From positions 14,738,552 to 14,802,551 of the forward strand of contig NC_072790.1 in the NCBI RefSeq assembly GCF_028583425.1: DNA of 64,000 bases. The letters run 5' to 3'. The stretch is from Eublepharis macularius. Lineage: Eukaryota > Chordata > Lepidosauria > Squamata > Eublepharidae. The notes beneath the pieces are model-generated. The model searched no databases, had not been told where the DNA came from, and was given only the letters and a program-made list of their open reading frames with translations. The position numbers and the translations under genes were made by a program. Shown here piece after piece: positions 34,801 to 44,634 of this stretch. The first letter of the stretch is position 1; every line of letters begins with the position of its first letter.

Positions 34801-37800
34801 AATATAGAAATGAGAAGGAGAAGGGGAAAAGAAGGATCTGTTTCATATCGAGTAACAAATGTGTGGCCCGATGCTGGCAGTGAGTCCAGATGTTGATTTA
34901 TTTTCTTTTAATTGAGAACATTTTTATCATGCTTAAAATGCAGTGCAGCACACAACAATACAATGAAAGCAGATAGGAGCAATGTGAACAGTATTGTTGG
35001 GGTGGATCCAGTCATCTCCAAGTAACCTCCAGCTTCATCCAACAGAAGAGCCGCTTAATTTGGAAGAAGGCTTCACACTTGCGGTGTATAAATATTTTAA
35101 ATAATAAATAATATTTGCTCAGTGATAGAATATGAGTAGAATCTATCCCAGGTGAATTGATAATGACAACATAGTCATAAAGCAGTAGCAAACTGGGAGT
35201 AAAAAGACAGTGGTTCAGAAACGTTAAAATCAGCAGTTTGTCATTACTGCTAAAACACTGGAACATAGAGATAAAAAAATTAAAGAAAATAACTTTAAAA
35301 TCATCTGGAGGAAAGAAGTCTGAATTTCCAGAAGGCTAAAAGCAGTGGGGAAAGCTTCTTGGGACGGCAGCCTGTAAATCATTCTGCAAGCAAAGCAGCT
35401 CATAAAATGCATCAGCAGTAGGCCTATGTGCAGCTTGGATCTGTTGCAGTGAGAAAGTTGGGACTGCTGCTGATCTGCCGGTGCTTTTTGCCCTGCAAGG
35501 GAAGGGGGCTGAGGGGTGGAGGTTTTTCAGTGAGGGGCGGGAGGGGGGAATGAATTTCACGGCGGCATTCTGCTTTAACTGCAAGAGAAGAAATCTTAGG
35601 ACACAACAATTAAAAGGACATCAAGGATTTATCTGGAAGATGTTTCTGTGCCTCTTATGATTTCATGACTCGTTTTGCTACATGAACTAGTACATAGATG
35701 AGTGACCGTTGGTTTAAGAAGAGCTAGCTTTTCTAATATGGCCCCTTCAATCTGGGGTGTAACATTTCTTGTTTTTACTAGCTTTGGATTCCACCCAGAT
35801 GTTGGAAAACAGAGCGGGTTAACTGTTCCAGGTATATTTGGAGACTTGGTCATGTTGAGCTTTCATTAAAGCTTGCTGATATATAAGTTTATAAACCCAA
35901 ATAAGCTTTCCCTGTATATTGGTTTCTGGATCTCTTGCCGTTGTCCAGGCATATTAAACGAGGACCAGGCTCCTTGATTCTAAACATGCTTAAAATTTAA
36001 GTAGCGCTTTAGAATTCAGCAGGGAGTGTTTTTAAAAGCTGAAAGAAGACAATCTGTATCCCCAAATGCCATCTTAAAAAAATTCCTTCCCTGTATTTGC
36101 TGATCGCTGCCACTCTATGGATTTTTTATAGCCATTTTGTACTTGGTAATAGCAGTATTGGTCAGTCTTTTTTCCATTCAAGTTCCTCAGCTGCCATTTG
36201 ATACGGTTACAAGTATACTGCAATCAGATCTACATATGCTGTATGTTCTATTTTGAGTTCCACATGGAACGGGGTTTTTGCATAAGTCGTTAAGGGAACT
36301 GCAGCAAACTGATACCTACATATGTGCGGATGTAAGAACAACACCGTCAAGCAAGCTAGTTGCAAACAATTCTGTACAGTATATATACATTAATAGTAAT
36401 TCTGCCTCTTCAGGTCCTGGAATGTAGTATTTTAACTGATTTCCATTTTATTTAGCTTTGCTGCTGACATCATTTCTTCGGGTAAGGGGGAACAGACTAG
36501 TTTCACTGAATTTTGAAAGCAAGCCATTTCTTCTGTTCAGTTTTTACAGTATACTAAGGAATGGTTAAAGGAGACATAAAGCACGTTTTGTTAAAAGTAA
36601 GCGGAGGGCTGAAAATTAAATGCCACATGCTGTTTTTGTCAGTACCAGAGTAATGAAATATCAATTCTTGCAGGCACTGTGAAGGTGTGGGACCCAAGAC
36701 AAAAAGACTTTCCAGTTGCCAATATGGAGCCAGCTCAAGGGGAGAGCAAGAGAGACTGCTGGACTGTAGCGTTTGGTAAGTTCCACAGGTTAGTTAATCC
36801 TGAATGGCAGACAGATATCTTAATCATGGATTTTGTTGTATTCTCATCAGTTTTGTCTTTGAGAATGACATTGGATTTCTAGAGACCTTGTTCAGTTGCC
36901 CCTGATAGGAATTATAGGTTAGTCAAAACACATGAGGGGATTTAAGGTTTCTGTCTGCAAATAAATACAGTCAGTGAATTTCTTGTTCAGGAAAACTAGC
37001 CTCCAGTGGTTTCCTTTTTTCTTGGCTGCTGCCTCTTGCAGAGGTAGCACTTGACATTCTCTTCATAGAAGGTGGCATTAAACTTCACGGCTAAATCTAA
37101 GATGATGGCAGGAGGTACTGTATCTTTCAAGTGCTACCTTTTTGCTGTGGTTAAACGTCCTCGTCTTTTCTTGGGTCTAAGGAACTTGTTCATACATCTT
37201 CTTTCCAGAACTAATTTCAAACACGAATGCAGTCTTAGAACAGTGTTAGTGCCAGCCAGTCAGTCTGTCAGTTAATTTGTTGTGATCTTCGATCAGAACA
37301 TAATGAACAAGTCAAGTATGCGTAAAAGGAGTAAATTCATGCTGTGGGAAATTCATAGCCTCATTAAAAGTGATAAAATGATTTTAAAATTACCAGCTCC
37401 TTCCTATTTTCAGTGCTGGACACAACATTTTGCCACCTTGAAAGTGGTTTCATTAAAATGATCAGCATTGTGGAAGGAAATATAAAATTTATCAGATCTG
37501 ATGGTATTTGGATAGAATTGGGGTAATATATATTTGTCAAATGTTCTTATAGTATGAACAATATAGTAGCACATGTTTGACTGTCTCAGCTATCCCCATT
37601 TGGTAAGAGCAGATATGCAGGGAATGGGGAATACCTGAATCATATTAATAATAATAATAGTAACTGTCCGGGGTCTGAGGCTCCGCCCCCGGACTCGCCA
37701 GGAGTAGAGGACAGGAGGTGGCCAGGAGACAGCAACCCAGCTGCCCCAAGGGACACCCAGATCCAGGACCTGCCAGCAACAGAGAGAGGAAAAGGGGCAC

Positions 37801-40800
37801 CCAAGCCGCAGAGGGTTAGACGGGGCAGCTGGAAGTCAGCTAGCCCCACCCTTCGGTGGGAGGCTAATAGCCCAGGCAGAGAGAATGGGGGCAGACAGGA
37901 GGGGATCAGACCAGGGAGAGAAAGCCCAGGGACAGCCAGCTAGCAGCAAGGCAGTCAGCAAGGAAGGGCAGCCCCCCAGCCATGCCCCAGCCTGCAGACA
38001 GGCTAGAAGGAATCAGCCAGGACCAGGTGGGGCTGAAAGCAAAGCAGCCATAGGTGGGGCTGCCTGAGGCCCTTAGTAGAGAGCGCTTGGCAGCCAGCCC
38101 AGAGCACACAGCTGTCGCCATCCGAAGCAGCCAGATGAGCTACCCCAGGTGCCGCTGCTTGAGTCAGCTGAGGCTGTGGCTAGAGTACAGAGGGTGTGTG
38201 TGTGTGGCTGACAGGTGGAGCAGGGAATTGGTAAAGGGATAAAAGGGAAGTTCATCCACAGGGCGTGGTGAGTTGTGTAGGAGTGATGGAGTGGAGCGGA
38301 GCGAGAGAGTGTAAGGCAAGGAGGAAAGTTGATGATGGGGGAGATCAAGGGGGGGTGACGGAAGCAGGTTGAGCAGGCTAGCGAGTGGACTGAGATGGAG
38401 TCTGGGTGAGGTATACCGCCCCTCCTTCCACAGAGCAGGGTCCTGCAGTATCCCTGACACCCCTTTGAAGTCAGGGCCAGGCATGCTGGCGCCCTGCCCA
38501 GCAGCACCCATGGCAAGTCCTGACAGTAACAACAATCGATTTATATACCGTCCTTCAGCGCTTTACAAAGTATGTTATTATTATCTTCCCAACAATCACC
38601 CTGTGAGGTGGGTGGGTCTGAGAGAGCTGTGACTGACCCAAGGTCACCCAGCTGGCTTCAAGTGGAGGAGTGGGGAATCAAACCCGGCTCTCCAGATTAG
38701 AGTCCTGCTGCTCTTAACCACTATACCAGACTGGCTCCCTTCCCTTGCACGAAGATGGATTTGCTGTAGAAATGTTTAGTGATTCTTTATCTAAACGGTG
38801 ATCCTTTTCTTCTAATCAGGTAATGCTTATAATCAAGAAGAGCGTGTTGTTTGTGCTGGCTATGACAATGGGGACATTAAGTTGTTTGACCTTAAGAACA
38901 TGGCTCTGCGATGGGAGACCAACATAAAGAATGGGGTAAATATTTCACAGAGATGCAGTTTGAACTTTTTGATAGATGTAGATACCTCTAGCCTGAAATT
39001 AAAGCTCAATGGGATATTTGTGCAGCATGTTCTGTTTTTGCTGCTTTTCTGAAGTAGCCTAGTTGATGATGTTTGGCCTGGCTTTGGGATGGGGATTGGG
39101 CTGTCAGTTTTTCATAAGTGGCGAGATAGTGGTGGGGGGGAGAGAGAGAGAGAGAGAGAGAGAATGTGCTGCTGTAAAAACTTCATTTGTTGTAATGAAC
39201 TGTCTATGGAGAAAGCTCAGAGCAGCTACTGAGTTTCAAAATATCTTTGTACTTCACGTTTTTGAAACGATATTGAAGATGTCATGACATGTTCATAACC
39301 TTAACAGAACCCCAATTTCATAGCCCCATTTGCTAGTGACAGCAGCCTCCTTCCCTCAGCAATTTCTAGAGATGTCTGAGCTTAGCTCTAAGTGTTAATG
39401 TAGGATTGCTCTGCAGGTATAAAGCATTCAACTGAAATCTCGTTCTTGCTTTGTGTTTCTAGGTATGCAGTGTTGAATTTGATAGGAAGGATATAAATAT
39501 GAACAAATTGGTAGCTACGTCCCTGGAAGGAAAATTTCATGTTTTTGACATGAGAACTCAGCATCCAACTAAAGGTTTTGCTTCTCTTTCAGAGAAGGTA
39601 CAGTATAAAATATAAAGTATCATTATGAAGGGAGAAAATCCACTTTTACTGCAGACACACTATTAGGTATTAATAACAACAGCAACGACGAACAAGCATT
39701 GCAAACGAATGTTACGAAAGCCAAAATTCAGAAAATCAGTGAAAATCCAAAATGATGTCTCTTGCCAGGAAAAAGATGAAACTGTGTCCCACCTTATCTC
39801 TGAATGCAGCAAAATTGCATAGACGGACCTCAAAGCCAGACATGACAGGATTGCAAAGCTGATTCATTGGTCATTGAGTAAAAAGTATAATCTGCCAGTA
39901 TCAAAGAATTCATGGGAACATCAGGTGGAAAAGGTGCTAGAAAATGATCAAGTCAAGATCCTGTGGGATTTCAGAATTCAAACTGATTGGCACCTTGAAT
40001 ACAATACACCAGACATAACAGTTGTGGAAAATTGAAAAGTTTGAATAATAGACCTTGTAATTCCGGGGGATGCCAGAGTCAAAGAAAAAGAACAAGAAAA
40101 GTTTGGTGTAGTGGTTAAGAGCACGGGACTCTAATCTGGAGAGCAGGGTTTGATTCCCCACTCCTCCCCTTGAAGCCAGCTGGGTGACCTTGGGCGGCGA
40201 GTCACAGTTCTCTGGAGCTCTCTCAGCCCCACCCACCTCACAGGGTGATTGTTGTGGGGTAATAATGACATACTTTGTAAACCGCTCTGAGTGGGCATTC
40301 AGTTGTCCTGAAGGGCGGTATATAAATCGAATGAAGTTGTTGTTATAAAAATGATTAAATATAGAGATCTGGCAATAGAAACCACCCGAATGAAGAATAC
40401 ATCAGTAGTCCCCATTGTTATCAGGGCACTGGGAAATATTTTGAAAAATTTTGCAACTTACATGGAAAAACTGCAGCTTTCTGACATAACACCTACAGAA
40501 CTGCAAAAGACAGCCTTACTTGGAACAGCGTACATATTTCACCGATATCTGGTTGATACTTGCATTTCTGGTGGAAACTTGTATCAGCTCTGCATGATAA
40601 CATGTGATCTTTATTTATTATTGATTGTGTTGTGTGTAACTCGAATAATAATAATATTAGATTTATATACTGCCCCCAGAATGACTTAACATCCACTCAG
40701 AGCAGTTTACAAAGTATATTATTATCCTCATGACAATCACCCTGTGAGGTGGGTAGGGCTGAGAGAGCCCTGAGAGAGCTGTGACTGACCCCAAGTCCCC

Positions 40801-43000
40801 CTGCTGGCCTCAAGTGGAAGAGTGGGGAATCAAACCTGGTTCTCAAGAGTCCCACACTCTTAACCACTACACCAAACTGGCTCTCAACTGTGGTGCAAGT
40901 GTTCATAATAAGCAGTCCCCTGGGCTCTTAAGTCCTTGGACTGATTTTTCCGAATATCTGGTTGGAATCTTGGTTTGACCCACAAAGTACTTGAGATGCT
41001 GCTGTCAGTACACCAAGTAAAATGTTGGAGTCATGCGGAGATGTGTTCTTGGTAATGGCTACATAGTTGTGGTGTTCCCTTTAGGGTGTTGGCCAAAGCC
41101 CAAGCACTGTGTGCCAGAGAACATGAAATGAAACACGTAACTTTCAACTTCTCTGCTATCTGTGGACAAGTCCACGGAGGTGAGCACCCCTCCCACTTTA
41201 GGCGGAGCCACCACAGATTGGATGGTGCTGTTTAGGGTTAGATTACGTGCAGTCCCTTTCCCAATGCTGTGTAAATACAGGACCTTAAGTATGGCAGCTG
41301 CTCACGTAGCTCAATCTCCACTTGCCTGACAGCATGGAGGCAGTCCTACAAAAAGCTCGTGGGGCTGCAGGCCTCCTCAATATACTTGGGCCTATAATTG
41401 GACCCCTTCCCCTTTATTGATGAATTCATTTACACAACTTTGCTGTTTGACAGGCACACAAATCCACCATGTGGCAAGTTCGGCACCTTCCACAGAACAG
41501 GGACATTTTTGTGACGAGCGGAGGAGCCGGAAACCTTCATCTCTGGAAATAGTAAGTATTTATTTTCATGTCTGGCTAGGAGGGAGAGTAAAAATCGCCC
41601 TTTCCTGGCTGATCCAGACCCTGCACAAGTTCTGCGTACGGCGCAGTGGAGCTTGTAAGGTACATGTTTAAAAATGGTATTTTCTTCTGTACGCAGTTCT
41701 GCCATTGCAGGATTCATCCCTCCCAGAAATGAATGTCTCATTAGAACTGCGAAGGCTCTAAGCAGCTGTAGCATTTAATTCTGCTTCAATTGATGCAGGT
41801 TGCTGGTGCGAACTTTTTAGGTGCTTGCCTACCCTGTTCGCATCCTGAAGAATGGGCCACTGGCCAAAACTGGTTGCTGGCTGAATGCTAGAAATGTAAT
41901 TTAATGCCTTCGGAATGTGTAAAATGTTAGTACTATAATGTATGACCTGGATAGCCCTGGCAAGCCCAATCTTGTCAGACCAGAGTTGCAGAGGTAGGCA
42001 GTGGCAAGCTGCCTGTTAATCTCTTGCCACAAAACCCCCACCAGGGGTTGCCGTAAGTCGGCTATGACTTGAGGGCATCACCCACCACTATAACATATAT
42101 TGTATGTAGGTTCTCTGGTGAATATTAAGCACTTAATACCTTATCGGTGTGTCTGATAATAGCTTGCCTCCCTCTTATACTTGCACTGTAGTGGTCATTT
42201 GTAGCAGGTTGTTCCTGTGTGGACAAACTAACAGTACTTCTGTTTGGCACACAAAAGCGAGACATCCTGACATCAGGATGAAACATCCTGATTTTATTAA
42301 TTTAATAAAGCATGTAAAATTTCTGAGTGCTTTGCATGAAGAACTGATTGATGTAAAACGGCTTTGTCTCCCTGCCCTTTTTCTGTCTTGCTGCAGAAGC
42401 CCAGTAGCCTAAGCGTAGCCTTTCCCTCCTCTGTTCCAGCTGCCTGGTCCTAATTAGGGCTGGAGGTTTTGGGGGGGGGCATTGTGTGGGGGCTCAGTTC
42501 TCCCTTTCTGGAGGTTGGTCAGTTGCATGGCTTAGCCTCCTTATTCTAGCAATACTCTGCTCCAGTAAAGCTGTTATTTACAGTGCCACGCTTGTAAGTT
42601 CATAGAAATTTGTGGGATTAGAAGGGTGTAACTCTGCTTAAGACAGGACTGTTAAGGACCTGATTGCCAAACGTAAGAGCCGCACAGCCATTCTGGTCTA
42701 AGATGAGACGAAGACAAAAGAAGAGGCTCTGGCGTCTCAATAAAAAGGGTCCGCGGTATATGTTCCTAAAGTGGGCTTGCTCTTATTTCCAGTGAGTATC
42801 CTGGACAGCGCTCGAAGAAGGATTCAGAAGGAAGAGAGATGGGGGTAGCAGGCTCAGTCAGCCTTTTGCAGAACGTGACATTGTCTACGCAGCCTATTTC
42901 TAGCATTGATTGGAGCCCAGACAAGAGGGGGCTCTGCATTTGCAGTGCTTTTGACCAGACTGTGAGGGTACTCATCGTCACGAAATTGAACAAGGTTTGA
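25651..43000 (+). CDS. WDR92: WD repeat protein 92 / dynein assembly factor DNAAF10, complete
   Basis: WDR92 (DNAAF10, Monad) is a WD40 adaptor that binds the R2TP/RUVBL chaperone machinery and is needed for cytoplasmic preassembly of axonemal dynein arms. Eight coding exons are 25651-25845, 28653-28753, 30870-31000, 36674-36775, 38820-38935, 39463-39597, 41454-41551 and 42793-43000. All introns are GT-AG and phases join exactly, giving 361 residues (human 357). Seen blocks include [91 protein letters not shown] and [16 protein letters not shown], ending KLNKV. The start ATG lies just after the promoter repeats; the frame is open upstream but has no other ATG. The introns are rich in repeats. 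Confidence 0.97.
26178..26463 (+). mobile_element. Hairpin repeat family copy with 11-bp duplication
   Basis: Flanked by identical tgaacatggag at 26167-26177 and 26464-26474. The left arm starts at gagtccaggggcacc (so truncated). The right arm carries atctgatgaagagagc, ctcataccctggaaatctt and the family's end ctacacagtttcctacctg. A central insert separates the arms. In WDR92 intron 1. Confidence 0.75.
26530..26895 (-). mobile_element. Old tRNA-SINE/MIR-like fragments
   Basis: The minus strand has B-box-like ggttcagcatcaaaccc and the MIR-style words ctacctcacagggctgtt. A second decayed piece (tattctcaccacaactctgg) is at 26550. Decayed. Confidence 0.4.
26900..28640. other. WDR92 intron 1, unassigned
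   Basis: AT-rich intron without recognised repeats or coding frames. A G-run occurs near 27263. Confidence 0.5.
28653..28753 (+). CDS. WDR92: WDR92 exon 2
   Basis: The acceptor ends tttcaag and the donor is gtaaga. Encodes [19 protein letters not shown], then [14 protein letters not shown], leaving two bases of a Trp codon. Confidence 0.97.
29428..29887 (-). mobile_element. Solo LTR-like fossil with 4-bp duplication
   Basis: The span starts tgagatccc and ends catgaca on the plus strand. The flanks gata at 29424-29427 and 29888-29891 match. Read on the minus strand, an AATAAA lies within ctttaataaaacc near 29520, as in the R region of an LTR. No internal genes. Four bases of duplication can occur by chance, so the edges are probable only. 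Confidence 0.55.
30269..30790 (-). mobile_element. LTR-like sequence, fossil, related to the one at 20.1 kb
   Basis: The minus strand has ttcaataaagttctttcacg near its end, and the first 120 bases follow the 20.1 kb copy in order (aaggatctgccaagcaac, gaaagaactttattga, ctttgccagga). Same orientation as that copy. Ends not resolved. It lies just before WDR92 exon 3. Confidence 0.45.
30870..31000 (+). CDS. WDR92: WDR92 exon 3
   Basis: The acceptor is cctctttag and the donor gtaagt. Encodes [19 protein letters not shown] through [13 protein letters not shown] with split Trp and Gly codons at the borders. Confidence 0.97.
31408..31664 (-). mobile_element. tRNA-derived SINE, full length
   Basis: A minus-strand copy with an aataataacaac tail at left and the head ccactacaccaaa at right. 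Confidence 0.85.
31670..33880. other. WDR92 intron 3, unassigned part
   Basis: AT-rich stretch. An ataaaagc near 31757 and ttatagggttc near 31974 hint at another old LTR on the minus strand, but I cannot bound it. No gene seen. Confidence 0.4.
33900..34414 (+). mobile_element. Hairpin repeat family copy with internal 41-bp tandem array and 12-bp duplication
   Basis: Flanked by identical cactctccttat at 33888-33899 and 34415-34426. The left arm (aaagagtccaatggcacctt, agcataagctttcgagaacc) is the inverse of the right arm (ggtgctactggactcttt). The right arm runs about 40 bases further, to ctacagactagcatggcta. Between the arms are about eight units of 41 bp. Confidence 0.85.
33990..34319 (+). 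repeat. 41-bp tandem array, about eight units
   Basis: Each unit reads aaagctgatgatgcatctga followed by cgaagagagctgtggttctct, with one unit three bases shorter. The unit matches one arm plus the centre of the hairpin, so the array grew from the hairpin tip. Confidence 0.85.
34430..36660. other. WDR92 intron 3, unassigned part
   Basis: No gene recognised. The 181-codon frame at 34338-34883 begins inside the hairpin repeat and has no family resemblance. A purine-rich patch lies at 34740-34840. Confidence 0.5.
36674..36775 (+). CDS. WDR92: WDR92 exon 4
   Basis: The acceptor is ttgcag and the donor gtaagt. Encodes [19 protein letters not shown], then [14 protein letters not shown] with split Gly codons. 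Contains the VWD end of a WD repeat. Confidence 0.97.
37665..38525. mobile_element. Solo LTR-like fossil with exact 5-bp duplication, inside a SINE tail
   Basis: Starts tgtccggggt and ends aagtcctgaca, giving TG...CA tips. It is flanked by gtaac at 37660-37664 and 38526-38530. It splits the aataataata tail of a SINE, whose body continues at 38531. 861 bp, no internal genes; the 147- and 123-codon frames in it are chance. The clean duplication suggests it is younger than the SINE. Confidence 0.75.
38526..38738 (-). mobile_element. tRNA-derived SINE, split by an LTR insertion
   Basis: Minus-strand copy, body and head here (ending ccactataccagactggctc). Its tail repeat lies at 37641-37664, on the other side of the LTR. 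Confidence 0.85.
38820..38935 (+). CDS. WDR92: WDR92 exon 5
   Basis: The acceptor is taatcag and the donor gtaaat, a weaker donor than the others. Encodes [19 protein letters not shown], then [19 protein letters not shown]. Confidence 0.97.
39141..39163 (+). repeat. AG microsatellite
   Basis: About eleven AG units in WDR92 intron 5. Confidence 0.85.
39463..39597 (+). CDS. WDR92: WDR92 exon 6
   Basis: The acceptor is tttctag and the donor gtacag. Exactly 45 codons, from [15 protein letters not shown] to KGFASLSEK. Confidence 0.97.
39700..40101 (+). mobile_element. R4/Dong-like LINE, C-terminal endonuclease part (left piece)
   Basis: The frame reads as a decayed C terminus: [19 protein letters not shown], a zinc-knuckle-like stretch, then [11 protein letters not shown] and [12 protein letters not shown]. 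The PD followed about a dozen residues later by D is the restriction-like endonuclease pattern of R2/R4-type LINEs. In-frame stops show it is dead. A SINE interrupts it at 40102. Confidence 0.6.
40102..40346 (+). mobile_element. tRNA-derived SINE inserted in the R4-like LINE
   Basis: Plus-strand copy starting gtttggtgtagtggttaaga with B-box-like GGTTTGATTCC and ending ggcggtatataaatcgaatg. Confidence 0.88.
40347..40640 (+). mobile_element. R4/Dong-like LINE, C-terminal part (right piece)
   Basis: Continues with [29 protein letters not shown] and [18 protein letters not shown], the usual end of this LINE group, then an AT-rich tail. It rejoins the left piece across the SINE. Confidence 0.6.
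40648..40885 (-). mobile_element. tRNA-derived SINE
   Basis: Minus-strand copy, tail (aataataatattagattt) at left, head (ccactacaccaaactggctc) at right, directly beside the LINE end. Confidence 0.85.
41454..41551 (+). CDS. WDR92: WDR92 exon 7
   Basis: The acceptor is tttgacag and the donor gtaagt. Encodes [19 protein letters not shown], then [13 protein letters not shown] with a split Tyr codon. Contains the LW end of a WD repeat. Confidence 0.97.
41938..42090 (+). mobile_element. 5S-rRNA-derived SINE, internally deleted
   Basis: The head resembles 5S rRNA (agcccaatcttgtcagacc against the 5S word CGATCTCGTCTGA). The end ggggttgccgtaagtcggct, atgacttgagggca is BovB-like. The rest of the 5S-like body is missing. 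Confidence 0.65.
42793..43000 (+). CDS. WDR92: WDR92 exon 8, C terminus and stop
   Basis: The acceptor is tatttccag. Encodes [19 protein letters not shown] through [19 protein letters not shown] to VTKLNKV and stop TGA at 42998-43000. Confidence 0.97.
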
Positions 43001-43490
43001 CTGCAGAAGGTTTTCTAGCAAAAGAAAGCTTCCGTGGGCATCTCTGAGCAAGTTGTTTTTCAAAAAGATCAATGCATTTCTGCTGCCATAGAAAGGACAT
43101 GCGGGAAAAGTTGCCCAGGGTTCAGATTTTTAAAAATCTCTTAAAAATGAACACTTACTTTCTGTCAAACGTGCCTCCAGATTTAGCATGTGAAAACCTG
43201 CTTACCAGGTTTGATGCTCTTGAGTTCAGAGCTCGTGAAGTACCTTACATTCACAGTATTTTCATGTTCATTGTCCCTTGTTAAGTTTTTGTATGCATTT
43301 TTAAGTTTCTGTTCCACAAGATTGTCCAGTAATGTTGTGAGGAAGACAGCCCTCAGGAGTAGCCAGTTTTTGCGCTTCGATGCATTGCTTTTGTTAGTAC
43401 GTTTGTATATTTGGCTTGTACTTATTTCTGTATTCAAAATCTGAATAATTATGTTTAACAGAATAAAAGTTTAATATTTGTACTGATGGT
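43001..43490 (+). other. WDR92: WDR92 3' untranslated region
   Basis: Short AT-rich 3' UTR to the signal at 43462. No repeats seen. Confidence 0.7.
43462..43467 (+). terminator. WDR92: WDR92 poly(A) signal
   Basis: AATAAA followed within 30 bases by tttgtactgatggttttttt, a T/G-rich cleavage context. Confidence 0.75.
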
Positions 43491-43544
43491 TTTTTTCTTC
43501 ACCACTTAAAATTGCTTTTAAATGTGCATAAAGGAATAACATTT

Positions 43545-43665
43545 ATTTATATATATTTAATATTTTTAGTTTGCCTTTCTCACAGAGATTCAAGGAGGAT
43601 TACGCAGTGTAAGTCAATGCAGGCAGTAGGATGAGACACCTAATAAGCAATGTAATAGGACAAGG
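43545..43665 (-). mobile_element. LINE 3' tail fragment
   Basis: Minus-strand copy of the 11.34/18.34 kb tail: ttgcctttctcacagagatt, ggaggattacgcag. Confidence 0.55.
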
Positions 43666-43768
43666 GTTAGAGAAATCTAAAACAAAGCATTGGTATTCGT
43701 CATGATATTAAACAGGCGGAAAATAATATTGTAATATTTCACTGCTGTGAAAACAAGACAATACATAC

Positions 43769-43965
43769 AGCCAGTGCTTTTCTTCTGGGAAAAGAGGTGG
43801 TGGAACTCCGTGGGTTGCCAGCACAGGGGACAACTCCTGGCGGGAGGTGGTGCCCCTGGTACCACCTGTGCACACGCAAAGTACACGCACGTTTCCGAGA
43901 CAGCACAATGACGTCACTTTGGGTCAGCTGGAACAAGGGGTGGAGTTTTTAAAAATTTAAATTGC
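43769..43965. mobile_element. Possible hAT-type short element
   Basis: Begins cagccagtgcttttcttctg followed by ggtggtggaactccgtgg, similar to the element at 59.9 kb in reverse. Edges unresolved. Confidence 0.35.
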
Positions 43966-44401
43966 CCATTTGCTGGGTGGCACCTGCAGAATGCCCTGCT
44001 CAGCTGAGCAAAGCTGTTGTGGTGAAGCATGGGGGAAAGGTAGTCTAGCAGATATCAAGGCCACGAGGGCTTTGTATGTGGTAGCCACTAGCCAGCAACT
44101 TGAACCCAGAGAAGGGGGCAGCCAGCGGAGTGACTGCAGAATGGGTGTAATATTCACGCTCTGCCTGCCAGCAAATCCAACACAGGGTGGCACAGGGAAG
44201 TCTTTACACCATCATCTAAAATGGCCTCTCCCATCTTATGAGTTCAAAACCAGAAATGGGTTGCGAAGTCTCTGAAGGTGGGTCTCAGGCTAGCCCTGAC
44301 TAACGGCTGCCCTTGCTCTGCGTGTTGCTGTCTTTCCTCTTCATGCCAGCTTTTCACATTCTTGCTTTCCCCACTCTTTGCAACAGTAATAAGGGGGAAG
44401 A

Positions 44402-44632
44402 GCCAGTATGGTGGTCTGGTCAGGGTGTCAGTCTAGAATATTGGGAGACCCAGGTTCGAATCTCCATTCTGCCATGGAAGCTCTCCAGGTGACTTTGGGC
44501 CAGTTGGGTACTCTCAGCCTAACCTACCTTGAAGGGTTGTTGTGAGGATAAAATGGAGAAGTGGAAAATTGTATGCCATTTTGGATCCCTGTTGGAGAGA
44601 AAAGTAGGGTATAAATGAAGTAAATAAGCACC
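44402..44632 (+). mobile_element. tRNA-derived SINE, third family
   Basis: Starts agccagtatggtggtctgg, B-box GGTTCGAATCTCC, then tctcagcctaacctacctt, gttgtgaggataaaatgg and tail gggtataaatgaagtaaat. Confidence 0.75.
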
Positions 44633-44634
44633 TG

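Noticed and set aside
37665-38535. 147- and 123-codon minus-strand frames
   Set aside because: They lie in the solo-LTR-like block, overlap each other in two frames and resemble nothing.
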